A DNA stretch of 64,000 nucleotides from Erpobdella octoculata (GCA_963978895.1 OZ022239.1:13907270-13971269), one strand, 5' to 3'; shown: positions 21,296 to 34,599, numbered from the stretch's first letter. Notes: generated by a model from the letters alone, not told the origin. Made by a program: numbers and translations.

Positions 21296-21330
<35 letters not shown>
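21296..21330. repeat. (TA)n tract right of the Penelope-like element
   Basis: Short perfect TA repeat at the outer edge of the right arm. Confidence 0.9.
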
Positions 21331-22348
<1,018 letters not shown>

Positions 22349-22497
22349 CAGGAATCAAAAGAAAACAAAGTTGAAACTCGTATGAGTGAACCGCATATTT
22401 TCATCTTTTCAGGTCTGAACAATTAATTCGATAGATAACATAACAAAGTGTTTCATAGCTCTATGTAAAAGTTGTATGAAGGCATATCCTCTCACTT

Positions 22498-22512
22498 TCT
22501 TTCTCTCTCTTT

Positions 22513-22604
<92 letters not shown>

Positions 22605-22665
22605 TTTCTCTCTCTCTTTCTCTCTCTCTTTATCTCTCTCTTTCTCTCTCTTTACTTTTTTTTCT
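22498..22665. repeat. (CT)n microsatellite
   Basis: Pyrimidine tract, perfect CT for about 70 bp then CT with TTT interruptions. The Ser/Leu and Arg/Glu frames through it are artefacts. Confidence 0.95.
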
Positions 22666-22854
22666 CTCCCACTCTCCTCTCTCCCCACCATCAGAACGTT
22701 TCTTCATATTTTCCCCATAGATGTTTTTTTTAATAAGTCTTAATATTTACTAGAAATGTTGAACTAATTGTGATATTTATTTATATTAGTATAAAACAGC
22801 CTATTGATAAATCACCAGTTCTTCATATTTTATGTGCGTTTGCCTGTGTACCTT

Positions 22855-23268
22855 ACTGTTTGTATGTGTACGTTGGTGTTTGTATGTGTACGTTTTTGTT
22901 TGTATGTGTGCGTTGGTGTTTGTATGTGTACGTTGGTGTTTGTATGCGTACGTTTTTGTTTGTATGTGTACGTTGGTGTTTGTATGTGTACGCTGGTGTT
23001 TGTATGTGTACGTTGGTGTTTGTATGTGTACGTTTTTGTTTGTATGTGTACGTTGGTGTTTGTATGTATACGTTGGTGTTTGTATTTGTACGTTGGTGTT
23101 TGTATGTGTACGTTGGTGTTTGTATTTGTACGTTGGTGTTTGTATGTGTACGTTGGTGTTTGTATGTGTACGTTGGTGTTTGTATTTGTACGTTGATGTT
23201 TGTATATGTACGTTGGTGTTTGTATGTGTACGTTGGTGTTTGTATGTGTACGTTGGTGTTTCTAGGTG
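22855..23268. repeat. 20-bp minisatellite, about 21 units
   Basis: Unit gtatgtgtacgttggtgttt, with gttttt variants in some units. All three plus frames stay open through the array and read CVRWCLYVYVGV-like repeats; none has a non-repeat domain. Confidence 0.9.
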
Positions 23269-23935
23269 TATCTGCTTATTTCAGGTTTACCGTAAAATCG
23301 GGTAGGGACTGATGCAAGTGTCACGTGGTATTGGATAAGATTCATGGACGTATGCTAAGAAGAAAGCTGTGCCTGAAATTGAAATCTATGAATTACAAAC
23401 GTTTTTCTTTCCTACATTCAACTGAGCTGACCAGCAGTTTGTCTTGCTGCAGCTGTTGCTATGGGAACTTGAATTTTTTATTGCATCTGCTAACAAGGAT
23501 TTCTATTGCGTTGCATTAAGTTTGTATGTCAATGCTTATACCATTGTATCTTTTGTATCTTTGTATCAACGAACGTGTCCATTTGTTTCCTTTTTTCTAA
23601 AGTTCTTTACTCAGAAATACGCAGTCGAGTTCCTGTTGCAAGGTATGAAAACATTGAAAACAAACACATCCATGCATCACACGAACACACACACACACAC
23701 GAGCATGCATGAACACACACACAAACTTGTGCATTCTCCAACGGTCCATCAACGAAACAAAACCACATGTTAAATCAAAGACTTGCAACATCAGATTTGA
23801 AATATATTCCAATTATTTTAATGCTTTCTGTTTAAAAAAAAAATATTTTTTAACTATTAAAAGAATGTTTGTCGAAGCATTCGTAACTCCATTTGTGTTT
23901 GTTTATCTTCATTTTGTTGTTATTGATTTATATTC
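23269..23935. other. Unassigned sequence, no gene seen
   Basis: Includes a short (CA)n near 23680-23720. Open frames are short and unremarkable. Confidence 0.45.
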
Positions 23936-24040
23936 ATTCATTCATTCATTCATTCATTCATTCGTTCGTTCGTTCGTTCGTTCGTTCGTTCGTTCGTTCG
24001 TTCGTTCGTTCGTTCGTTCGTTCGTTCGTTCGTTCGTTCA
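23932..24040. repeat. Compound (ATTC)n-(GTTC)n microsatellite
   Basis: About seven ttca units pass abruptly into about twenty ttcg units, so the second half carries a CpG every four bases. Confidence 0.95.
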
Positions 24041-24135
24041 TCTTGTAATGATCATAAAAGGCGACCAGAATGAAATCACACAGATGGAATTGTAATGATA
24101 AAAGCCTGTTTCAGAATTTCATTTTCATACGTTTC

Positions 24136-24526
<391 letters not shown>

Positions 24527-24639
24527 AGTATAGTTTAGAAGTGAATTTGAGTTGTTCATGTCAATATTTAGGCTGCCATAATCATGTGCATGACTCCAGT
24601 TTCCGTGTGCAAACATAATTCTTCCGAGATTGCGAAAGA

Positions 24640-25125
24640 GACACTTACGCATACACATACTTTCACACATACACCTACAAAAACAACAGCCATTTGCACA
24701 TTCACATAATTTCACAAACTACATACACTTTCACATACACATACGTTCATACATACACCTAGACATACACTTTCACATACACATACACATACGTTCATAC
24801 ATACACCTAGACATACACTTTCACATACACATACACATACGTTCATACCTACACCTAGACTCACCTAGAGAAACCACCCACACTTACACATACGTTTACA
24901 GAAACCGCACACACACACTTACACATATAACTACACATACAGACACAGACACGCAGACACTTGCACATTTATATAATTTCACACACACATCTACAGAAAT
25001 AACATACACTGTTTGCACATATAGCTACACATCCAGATACAGATCCACACACACATTGAAAGGCAGATATACAAACACTCATGCAGATATGTATGATCTA
25101 CACATACAGATATACACAAACACAG
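24640..25125. repeat. CATACA-rich degenerate array with 45-50-bp higher order
   Basis: Repeats of catacac and ttcacatacacatac, including two near-identical blocks at about 24727-24840 with gttcatacatacacctagac. No coding support. Confidence 0.8.
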
Positions 25126-25207
25126 ACATAGATTATGAGCTTTTTGATTTTATTTTCGAAATTTAAAAAATTATGATGATTACTTAATTATTTCAGCATC
25201 TTCTCTA

Positions 25208-25305
25208 ACGGTAGGTAGGTAGGTAGGTAGGTAGGCTGGCTGGCAGGTAGGTAGTTAGGTAGGTAGGTAGGTAGGTAGGTAGGTAAGTAAGTAGGTAGGT
25301 AGGAA
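25208..25305. repeat. (GGTA)n microsatellite
   Basis: Tetranucleotide ggta repeat with a few substitutions. Confidence 0.95.
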
Positions 25306-25369
25306 ACTCAATTGATTGAATTAATTATTTGTACTATAAATACTGTGTTCATTTGTATTGTAAACAATG

Positions 25370-25540
25370 TGTACATTACTGTACATTTGTACTTTAAGCA
25401 ATGTATATTTTTACTGCAAACAATTAGTACATTTGTACTACAATTGAAATGTACATTTGTACTACAATTAATATGTACATTTGTACTACAACTAATATGT
25501 ACATTTATATTATAAACAATGTGTACATTTGTACTTGATA
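25370..25540. repeat. gtacatttgtactaca-type array
   Basis: Units of about 27 bp with the palindromic start gtacatttgtac and variable AT-rich ends. Confidence 0.8.
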
Positions 25541-25639
25541 ATTTGTCAAATTTGCTTTTTGCAAAACATTTCCGGAATGATTTCAACTCTATTTGGACGG
25601 CACGTTAATTAGCTGTTCCTTCATTCAACAGAGAATTAA

Positions 25640-25975
25640 TTTTAATACAGGTATTTCTACACATGTATTTTAATGGAAGTATTTTAATACAGGTATTTGT
25701 ATACATGTATTTTAATGGAAGTATTTTAATACAGGTATTTTTATACATGTATTTTAATGGAAGTATTTTAATACAGGTATTTTAGAATAAGTATTATAAT
25801 ACAAGTATTTTAATATAAGGATTTTAATAGAATTTTTTTAATACCGGTTTTTTAATAACCGTATTTAAATGAAGTAGTTAAATACAAGCATTTTAATATA
25901 AGTATTTCAATATAAGTATTTTAATACAAATATTATAAAACAAGTATTTAATATAAGTATTTTAATACAGTTACT
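25640..25975. repeat. Degenerate tattttaatacaggt array
   Basis: Three clear units of about 54 bp (tacaggtattt..atacatgtattttaatgg) followed by shorter decaying units. Confidence 0.8.
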
Positions 25976-26179
25976 TTTCGTTGACCCGCCATGCACGGCA
26001 TCAAAGGTTTTTCCGAAAGAAATAAATCACACAAAGATAATTTTTACTGTAAACGTTCATAAAATTGAAACTTAAAAAAATGATTTTACACGCGAGATTG
26101 ATCGAAATGTACTTTCTTCAAATGCACCGATGTTACATTAATAAATAATTTCTCACAATAAAACTGAAACTACTATTAT

Positions 26180-26480
26180 TATGTATTATAATTATTACAA
26201 ACTTTTATTTAGGTTACAATCTCTGTTTGTGTGTGTGTGTGTGGCTTTCTCTGTACACAAATTTTGCAAGTAAAATTTAACCAGCTTTTTGACTAGCTAG
26301 GAAGCTGAAATTTTCAGCATAGTTTTCTATTGGATGACAATACATGATTCAATTAAAAAAATTTAATTTGAACATCTTTCGTATTTCTATATTGAGTGTA
26401 TTTGAAGTTAAAGTTTATGTTCAAAGCCAAACTGAAAAATCGAGGGGTCTCGGTTATTACCGTTTGTCACTTAAAGTTCA
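26180..26480. repeat. Dispersed repeat related to 51280 and 54050
   Basis: The order cttttatttaggtt, (GT)n, a tgaaattttcagcatag block and tattggatgacaatacatga parallels the segment at 54055-54240, where gatgacaatacatga recurs. Probably an old copy of the same interspersed family. Its terminal structure is not resolved. Confidence 0.5.
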
Positions 26481-28030
26481 AATTTTCAAATTTAATTTTT
26501 ACATTTTTGGATTAAGCACATAATGTACTATATGAAACGTTTTGATTATGCAAATTTATTTCTGTTTAAAATTTACTTTTTGTGTCTAAAATAGCATTCG
26601 TAGCCAAAATCGTTGCTAACTTCATGTACATTTTTTCCTTTACTTGTTTCAAAAAAGGTTGTTTTTTCAGTATTCAAAACTGCTTTAAAATGAATTCAGA
26701 TCTCAACGAGAAATCAAAGTTATTTATGCAATTTGTTTTTATAATTATCAGGTCTTGTTATATTCTGGATTTTCGAAACATTTGGCTTTCCATGGAACAT
26801 CACCAGATTTTCTGGAATGTCTTTTCTGATTGTTCAAAATGCTGCAATCTGGTTTTTTTAATTACACGACTTGCTGGTTTCAATTCCAAAATCCTTGAAA
26901 AAGAACACCTTTCCGACTTTTCCACTACAATATTTGCATCATCTGCCACAGACACTTTAATCAGCGGAAATTCTATTTTTTTATTGTGACCTACAATGTC
27001 AGGTCTGCTGGCTGGGAATGTTTAGTTTGTGATGATTAGCAGATCCCATGTGGTAGTTACATTATCCAATGGGATAGTAACATCATCCCACGTGGTAATA
27101 CTTGTTTCCAAAATGCTTACGCAATTTTTATTAGATGTAATTTGCCATGTTTTTTTGTATTCAGTTTGAGCTGACTTGTAGAGAGCGACACGGTAGTACC
27201 AACCGCGGTATTACTGCAGTTTTTCCGCTATAAAAGAGTTTTTTTTAATCTCTGTCGTTCGCTAAATCGCAACGGAAAAATTTGCTGTGGTGATGGGAAA
27301 TTATTTCGCAGCAATAACACAGTAATAATACAAAAACTACAAACCAACTAAAGTTTTTAAGTTTTTAGCTTAATTTTTTTCAAATTAATATTTTTAGTAC
27401 CTTTCTTTATTTTTTGGATTTTTCAGACAGAAATGTTTATGGGGTTTTCCAAAATCGTTAAATTTATGGGGTTTTCCAAAATCGTTAAATTTATGGGGTT
27501 TTTGCTGTTAATTGGTAGTTTAGTTAACATTTTGTTAATAGGATTAACTTATTATTTTAGATAGTTAAGACAGGAGTTGTTGTTTAAACTCTGTAAATTT
27601 GTAAATCATTGCCGAGATAAAAATACCGTGACGGTACTAGGTACAAATAACTACTTACTACTAATAGGTACTAATAACTACCTACTAGTACTAGGTACTA
27701 GTATCTACTTACTACTTCTAGGTACTAGTACCTACTTACTAGTAGTTTTATAATATTTTAAAGATCACGTTAAATCACGCAAAAAACTAAATTTTAAAGG
27801 AAACCAAAACGAACAATTATGAGTTTGTCAATAGCACGATCAATAAAACAACAACATTATGTAGCAACAACAGTTCCTGGCTAACATTATGTAACAACAA
27901 CAGTTCCTGGCTAAATTATTTTAATTAGACCCAAATGTGTGTCAAAGATATCCCACAAAAACGTTTTGAGTACATTTTTATAAATTTGGTTAAACTGTGG
28001 TTAATTTAAACTTATATCTTATAGTAACTA
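26481..28030. other. AT-rich sequence with a 135-codon ORF of unknown status
   Basis: The plus frame 26582-26989 is open but rich in Phe/Ile/Cys as expected from AT-rich antisense sequence. The minus strand holds a 50-codon stretch (LIKVSVADDANIVVEKSERC and onward) that looks more protein-like and may be a relic. From 27180 to 27760 are gtactaggtacta repeats and possible imperfect terminal repeats (ggtagtaccaaccgcggtat versus a matching reverse block near 27640). At 27845-27915 a 36-bp unit is duplicated. No gene is called. Confidence 0.35.
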
Positions 28031-28044
28031 GATTTATCATTTAC

Positions 28045-28235
28045 TAGCGGAGTAACTGGCGTTGCCCGGGGGGGTACCCCGTCAAATGGGCCCAGGACAA
28101 AAGAGCCCCGACAAATCGGCCCGTCAAAACGTCCTCGTCAAAAGTCAAAAGAGCCCCGACAAAAGGGTCCCCGACAAAACGACCCCCGTCATAAAGGCCC
28201 CTACATAAGGGCCCCGACAAAAGGGCTCGCATTGC
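28045..28235 (+). repeat. CTAGCGG..GTTGCCCGGG family head with C-rich repeats
   Basis: Begins tactagcggagtaactggcg, the start shared with 34750, 40243 and 52236. Instead of the usual 18-bp array it carries gccccgacaaaaggg-type repeats. Confidence 0.6.
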
Positions 28236-28499
28236 TTAAAGCTTACTTTGTATAGCCGTGATTTTCTGTATATTAGTGTACATATGTTGTATATCATATG
28301 TACTAGTCGCTTTCTTTTAGTTATTTATTGAAATTCATTTTTAGTAATTATTCTTTTTATGATTAATTGTAAATTTGACAAAAAACTTTAAACAGAAAAA
28401 GTGAAAAATATTATAAAGCACAAAAATTATTAAACAGCATTTATAATCTGTACATGTAAAAATGACTGTCTGTGTGTGTGTGTGTCTGTGTGTGTGTGT

Positions 28500-29313
<814 letters not shown>

Positions 29314-29454
29314 GGGTCTCAAACAAGCGGCCCACTGGATGATATTTTGCGGCATGCCACTTGATATCAAATTTCAATGAAAGTGCGGCCGCCGTGGCGA
29401 TAACAAATAAAATAAAAATAAGATTTTTACCAATGCTTTTATTAACTCGTCGTC

Positions 29455-29594
29455 TCTGTTTCTCTGTCTGTCTGTTTGTTTCTCTGTCTGTCTGTTTGTT
29501 TCTCTGTCTGTCTGTTTGTTTCTCTGTCTGTCTGTTTGTTTCTCTGTCTGTCTGTTTGTTTCTCTGTCTGTCTGTTTGTTTCTCTGTCTGTTTC
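29455..29594. repeat. 20-bp minisatellite inside hAT-A, 7 units
   Basis: Perfect units of tctctgtctgtctgtttgtt. Phe/Cys/Leu and Thr/Asp/Arg repeat frames across it are artefacts. Confidence 0.95.
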
Positions 29595-30142
29595 AAATCT
29601 TGCAATCAATTTTTGAGTCACTTCCTGATGATAGATTTTTTTCAAATTTTGCATACATGCTCAAAATAGAAGACAATGCAATATTCAATTATTAGTTTTA
29701 CAATAAGTCAATTAATTTAGTTAATTTTAATTAATTTCGATATTTCGATATAATTAAGATATTTCGACTTTAATATAAAATAAAAGAGTATTATAAGAAA
29801 AAATTGATTGCAAAATTTGTGTTTTAATTACATATAAAAGCATTGGGTTTTAAAAATTCGTTTTTAATTTACTTGTTTTCCCATCGGATCAAATCTTGCC
29901 CCTTCGGGAGTAGTGTTTGCCCCCTGAAAAAATTAGGAATATTACATTTTTGATAATGTATGGGTGTGTACATCTGTGTTATTTCCATGTTCATGTGCAC
30001 ATGGAAAAGCCAAAGTACAATAATATAATGTAGAAGTGGAATGGGCATGTGAGAGCATTTTCCACAAAACTTATTTTATGGAAAACTCAGCTCTCTCAAA
30101 AAAAACTTTTGTTATTTACCAGTATGCCAATCACTCGTAGAT

Positions 30143-30544
30143 GTGGACACGCTATTCAATGGTGAAGGCTATATTAATGTTATTAAAAAACTACCAGAAG
30201 AATTTGATCTCAGATTTTCAGATTTTAAGACTCACAGAGCCACTTTTAAAATTTTTACTGACCCCTTCTTTTTCGATGTCCAAGATGCTCCTCTTGTGTT
30301 GCAGATGGAACTCAACGACCTGCAGTGCAACTCTCATTTGAAATCAAAGTTTAGAAAAATAAATGGAAGAACCGAAAAACTTTTACAATTTTTGAGAGAG
30401 TTGCACACTACTTTCCCTGAGTTTTCCAGAATGTTCAGCGCGACCATGTGCCTTTTTAGAACTACATCCATGCGCGAAAAGCTGTTCTCTACCATGAACT
30501 TCAATAAGTCCAAAAACAGATCTAAACTATCAATTTTTGAGTGA
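30143..30544 (+). pseudogene. hAT-A transposase C-terminal fragment
   Basis: 133 codons with a clean, non-repetitive frame. It includes FDLRFSDFKTHRATFKIFTD, then LELND-like MELNDLQCNSHLK, and finally a dimerisation-domain end MFSATMCLFRTTSMREKLFS followed by NFNKSKNRS. The order and spacing match the C-terminal third of the hAT transposases related to GTF2IRD2 and ZBED5. The catalytic Asp and the zinc finger lie upstream in full-length proteins and are missing. The ATG is not the native start. Confidence 0.75.
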
Positions 30545-30827
30545 CTTCTTATTGATGGATTGATGGATTTTTTCCACTTTTGTATACATGCTATTGCTTA
30601 AAATTAAAAACAATGCAATATTCAATAATTAGCTATACAAAAAATGTTTGTTTAAAAATATATAATTATAAAAAGTGATTTTAAAAGTTGAGCTTTGATA
30701 ACATAAAAGCATTTGATTTAAAAATTTGGTTTTATGTTGTTCACTTGTTTTGTTATTAACTTGATGCGGCTCAGCCTCGTTCAGATTCTTAGTCATGCGG
30801 CCCGCGGGCAAATTGAGTTTGAGACCC

Positions 30828-30964
<137 letters not shown>

Positions 30965-31170
30965 GCTGTGAATTGATTAAAATTTTTAATCGCTTAATCG
31001 CATGCGATTAATCCATTGTTCGCAAAAATTAATTACGATTAATCGCAAAAAAAATTTCAAATCATATTGTAAATTTAAAAATTGATTTGAAATAATAAGT
31101 GCATTTATTCAATAACAATTTGAAATAATAAGTGCATTTATTCAATAACAATTTGAAATAACAAGTGCAT

Positions 31171-31509
31171 TTATTCAAAATCATTCATATTGTCATCATT
31201 TCTTAGCCAGCTACTCAGTGAGACAAGTTTGTTAATATTGTCAGCAGAGAGTGAAGGACGTTTTTTAGTCACAATGTTCCCTGATAATGAAAATAATCGT
31301 TCGCACGGGACAATTGTAGCTGGAGAAGCCAAGAATTTTTGTGCTAATTTCGCTAAATTAGCATATGCACCTTCAAGCTTTCTCCACCATTCCAAAGGAC
31401 ATTCAGACAGATCAATCTGCGGCTCATTTTTATATTGTTCAAAAGGAGCAAACGACGATCGCGGCTGAAGAAGCTCATCGTCAGAATCCGAATCATCCAT
31501 TTCTAACAT
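31171..31509 (-). pseudogene. hAT-B transposase C-terminal dimerisation domain
   Basis: 113 codons on the minus strand. After an acidic start, PLEWWRKLEGAYANLAKLAQ leads into the hAT family signature KFLASPATIVPCERLFSLSG followed by NIVTKKRPSLSADNINKLVS. This is the Dimer_Tnp_hAT domain of ZBED1-like transposases, about the usual length. A splice-acceptor-like or deleted junction precedes it. Probably non-functional. Confidence 0.8.
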
Positions 31510-31697
31510 TTTCCGTTTCTTTGTTGGTGGTTCTAGATAAAAAAATATTTACGAGATTAAATAATGACTTCTAAAAATTAACAAATTAAATTAAATTTTG
31601 CTCTTTATATTTAGATTCTAGTCTAAAATAAATGATAACACTTTGATAAAAAAAAATAAAATAGTAACCAGAAGTTGAATCATTTGGTGTCAACTGA

Positions 31698-32193
31698 TTA
31701 TTCACACGTGCATGAAGTCTTTGTAGATCTTTCCATACTTTCTAGTAGAACTATAATTTTGTTCTTTTCCTGTTGGAATAATTCATCTATTCTTGAATTA
31801 ATTGTTCGGTGTGTCGGTAGCACATAGGAGTTATCGTCTGATATAATATTTATCGGCCTACCATTTCTAGCGATCCAGCTTGCAAGAGCTTTTGTAATTT
31901 TTTCCGATTTGTCTTTATCCATTTTTTCCAATTTCATCGATCCTCAGCTGGCGCAACACTGGGACTTGCTGGACATTTGAAGCTTGGATAAGCTCAACAT
32001 CGGAAGAATGTGTGCTTGCTTGTCGAATAGTTTTATTTGCCATGTCAACAAATGGATGCTTATTCCGAAGATGATACTTGATCGTTGAATAACTTCGATG
32101 AAATTTAAATTCCTTACCGCAAATTGAACAGACAACAACATCTTCCGATTTAAAAACAAACTTTCCTTGCAAAATTGATTTTTCTGAATTCAT
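31698..32193 (-). pseudogene. hAT-B transposase N-terminal part with BED zinc finger
   Basis: The frame 32193-31915 starts MNSEKSILQGKFVFKSEDVV, then a BED finger CSICGKEFKFHRSYSTIKYH with LRNKHP; Cys-Cys-His-His spacing fits DNA-binding BED domains. A stop or frame change near 31920-31937 leads to a second block KSEKITKALASWIARNGRP, then ISDDNSYVLPTHRTINSRI, matching the region after the finger in ZBED1-like proteins. The reading frame is broken between the two. Confidence 0.75.
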
Positions 32194-32471
32194 TTTAATA
32201 ACGATACTTCTCCGCGTTTAGACACAATACAATCAACACAAACAATCAACACAACTCTCTAGCAAAATGGCGCAGAAAATGTACGGAACCATCGATATCG
32301 TACACGCTATAGACTTAGAATTATAGTACTATGGTACATAATATTAATTTAATATTATATTTTGGTGCAAAATTTAGATTAGTCGTTAAAATATTTAACG
32401 GCGTTAATTTTTTTAATGCGCGCTAATTTTTTAGCGGTAATTAACGGAATTAATCGCGATTAATTCGCAGC

Positions 32472-32475
<4 letters not shown>

Positions 32476-32569
<94 letters not shown>

Positions 32570-32577
32570 ATATATAT
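32476..32577. repeat. (TA)n tract between hAT-B and the SAP LTR element
   Basis: About 100 bp of TA repeat with one interruption near 32567. Confidence 0.95.
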
Positions 32578-32579
32578 AA

Positions 32580-32768
32580 TGTTACGATATCACCAAATCG
32601 TATCCCGGGCTCAATAGAATGGTTTTGCAGTTTTATTGGAAAATAATAAATGAAGCTTTGTTAAGGCTAGTTATACCTTCTGGTCTATTAATAATGTCCA
32701 TAATAGTTATTCCAAGTCCTTTAACGTCTATCAATGGGAAAACCTATCGTAAAATCAGCGATTTTACA
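32580..32768 (-). repeat. 3' LTR (minus orientation) of the SAP element
   Basis: 189 bp, plus-strand ends TGTTACG and TTTTACA. It follows the polypurine tract on the minus strand. Confidence 0.85.
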
Positions 32769-32771
32769 TTA

Positions 32772-33914
32772 TTACCCCCTTCTTAATTCTGTTCGTCCCG
32801 AACAGCATAGTCGCTTTTGAGAAATGCGACTCGGCCACGAACACCAAAATACCTTGATCTTTACTCGTGGCTTTGACCGCAATTCGCAAACAACATGGTC
32901 AAGTTTCTTGACCGTTTGACACAGTTTCTTCCAGTCTTTCTTTGGCTCATCAACAGAGTCTTTCTTAGGCTCATCGTCGCCATTTCTGCACGGTTCATCA
33001 CAGCCTTTTTTGCATGCCTCGTCCTGAACATCTTTGCACGGTTTATCGGAATTGTCTGCTTTTTCTTCTTCCTTCACATCTTTTAGATCTTTCTCAAGAA
33101 ACTCTTTAAAAGGTTTTTCGAAAACACGTCGTTCCATAAATCCAATAAATCCCTTCATCAAACTGTTATTTGATTTTACAATGACCCTTAGTCTATCTAA
33201 TCTAGAATCCTCTGTGGATTTATCTGATTTAAAACCCTCGGTACCGTTCTCTGTTCTTGTCTCATCTTTTCCAGAGTTTTTGCTTGCTGCATTCCTATTG
33301 TTGTTTTGGAAAAGTTCATCGTCGTCATGTTTGTTTTCTTCCAAGCTACAATCGAACGTTTTTTTTTCACATTCCAACTCGGCTCTTTCGTCGGTGTCAA
33401 CTTTCCTATCGTCCAGCGGATCTTTCTTCAAATTATCGCCATCGTCTCTCAAATCAGTGTCTTCTTTTTTTGTCAAGTTAACTTTGACGTATTTTTCCAT
33501 TGGAGTTTCGTCCGTTTCTAAATTCTCGGTTGCTTCATCCGAGTCAGATTCTTCACTAAAATCTAACCCTGAATATTCGGTGCCGTCGTCTGTTATGGAG
33601 GCTTCCGTTTCAGAACCGTCGCTGTATGGGTGAAAGCCATAGTTGTTATTGCCATTATTATAATAATCATCGTCACTTTCATCCTCATCGTTTTGCATTT
33701 CGTTTTCAACATTCTTCTCATCTTCTTTAGTTTGGTTTTTGACGTCCAAACTGACTGTATCACTGTCACCATCTTTGCATGGTTCATCTTGAGCATCTTT
33801 GCAAGGTTCCTTATCATGACCGTCTTTGACAGGCTCATCATCATGACCCACCTGACTTGTGCAGTCTGTACGGCCGTCATCCGTCACATGCTCTGAGACA
33901 CGGCTGGGGGACAC
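32772..33914 (-). CDS. Acidic repeat-bearing C-terminal part of the SAP element protein
   Basis: About 380 codons in the frame next to the SAP ORF. It is strongly acidic and hydrophilic, with recurring DEPCKDG / DEPCRNG / DEPKKD units near both ends and a long Asp/Glu/Ser-rich middle (DDDYYNNGNNN, DFSEESDSDEATE). One more ordered segment is LDRLRVIVKSNNSLMKGFIG followed by FMERRVFEKPFKEFLEKDLK. No zinc knuckle, protease or polymerase motif is visible. The stop lies in the polypurine tract. The start at 33914 overlaps the end of the SAP ORF by 31 bp, and a run of five G (33906-33910) is the likely frameshift point. Function unknown; a structural Gag-like role is possible but not shown. Confidence 0.6.
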   Translation of the reverse strand: MSPSRVSEHVTDDGRTDCTSQVGHDDEPVKDGHDKEPCKDAQDEPCKDGDSDTVSLDVKNQTKEDEKNVENEMQNDEDESDDDYYNNGNNNYGFHPYSDGSETEASITDDGTEYSGLDFSEESDSDEATENLETDETPMEKYVKVNLTKKEDTDLRDDGDNLKKDPLDDRKVDTDERAELECEKKTFDCSLEENKHDDDELFQNNNRNAASKNSGKDETRTENGTEGFKSDKSTEDSRLDRLRVIVKSNNSLMKGFIGFMERRVFEKPFKEFLEKDLKDVKEEEKADNSDKPCKDVQDEACKKGCDEPCRNGDDEPKKDSVDEPKKDWKKLCQTVKKLDHVVCELRSKPRVKIKVFWCSWPSRISQKRLCCSGRTELRRG

Positions 33915-34324
33915 CAGTTCAAATTGGGTTTCGCCGCAGCAGCCCGCTGGTCCAGAACCGTGTCCACCACTGCCTCAGCCAACCCTGCGACCAAACTCTC
34001 AACAGTTGTACCGGCTGCTGCTACTTTGTTTTCGTGGCCAAGAATCATTCCTTCTCCTGTCTTCCCTTGTGCTGTCATGTTTTCTCTCGCTCGTTGTCTT
34101 TCTTCCTCCAGCAATTTGTTTTTTAATTTCCTTCGCTTGACCACAGCTTCCTCGTCAATATCGAATAGATATTCGTCGTCGTCAGGCCCATAGCCCTCAT
34201 TCACTAACGCGGCTAAGAGGCGTTCCATAAGTTCGTCCTTTTTACCTGTATCGCTCAGGCCACGTTTCTCCAGCTCGTCTTTCATTTCACTCGCCCAAAG
34301 CTCATCCAATGATTTCAAAACCAT
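33884..34324 (-). CDS. SAP-domain N-terminal protein of the LTR element
   Basis: 146 codons from an ATG about 26 bp inside the LTR. Residues 4-40 form a SAP motif: SLDELWASEMKDELEKRGLS, then DTGKKDELMERLLAAL, i.e. two helices around a Gly turn with the conserved Leu pattern. SAP domains bind AT-rich or scaffold-attachment DNA, which would suit an element lying in (TA)n; that link is an inference. Residues 60-90 are highly charged (EEAVVKRRKLKNKLLEEERQ) and probably helical. The ORF ends shortly after a CCCCC run; a one-base shift there joins it to the acidic ORF, so the two were probably one protein of about 520 residues, or are linked by frameshifting. Confidence 0.7.
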   Translation of the reverse strand: MVLKSLDELWASEMKDELEKRGLSDTGKKDELMERLLAALVNEGYGPDDDEYLFDIDEEAVVKRRKLKNKLLEEERQRARENMTAQGKTGEGMILGHENKVAAAGTTVESLVAGLAEAVVDTVLDQRAAAAKPNLNWCPPAVSQSM

Positions 34325-34350
34325 TCTTGTATCCTACTTCTGATCACCAA

Positions 34351-34537
34351 TGTTACGATATCACCAAATCGTATACCGGGCTCAATAGAATGGTTTTGCA
34401 GTTTTATTGGAAAATAATAAATGAAGCTTTGTTAAGGCTAGTTATACCTTCTGGTCTATTAATAATGTCCATAATAGTTATTCCAAGTCCTTTAACGTCT
34501 ATCAATGGGAAAACCTATCGTAAAATCAGCGATTTGA

Positions 34538-34539
<2 letters not shown>
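34351..34539 (-). repeat. 5' LTR (minus orientation) of the SAP element
   Basis: 189 bp, nearly identical to 32580-32768. The outer end reads gatttgata instead of gattttaca. Confidence 0.85.

Positions 34540-34540
<1 letters not shown>

Positions 34541-34570
<30 letters not shown>
34541..34570. repeat. (TA)n tract right of the SAP element
   Basis: Short TA repeat closing the transposon train. Confidence 0.9.
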
Positions 34571-34574
<4 letters not shown>

Positions 34575-34599
34575 CCTACTTGTTCTCCCTCCCGCTCCG

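Larger units (their letters stand above)
32580..34539 (-). mobile_element. LTR element encoding a SAP-domain protein, no pol
   Basis: Direct repeats 32580-32768 and 34351-34539 (189 bp each) differ at one internal base and at the last few bases. On the minus strand the downstream side of the 34351 LTR starts TTGGTGATCAGAAG, a plausible primer-binding site. A purine tract (AAGAAGGGGG) precedes the other LTR. The 1.6-kb interior holds one protein, split by a frameshift, with a SAP domain and an acidic tail. No protease, reverse transcriptase or integrase is present, so movement would depend on another element. The target duplication cannot be resolved in the (TA)n flanks. Confidence 0.8.

Noticed and set aside
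22770..23312. Three overlapping plus-strand ORFs with VRWCLYVYVGV repeats
   Set aside because: All three frames of the 20-bp minisatellite are open at once, which is a repeat property and not coding selection.
26582..26989. 135-codon plus-strand ORF
   Set aside because: Composition fits antisense AT-rich sequence and no motif is recognisable; kept only as a note.
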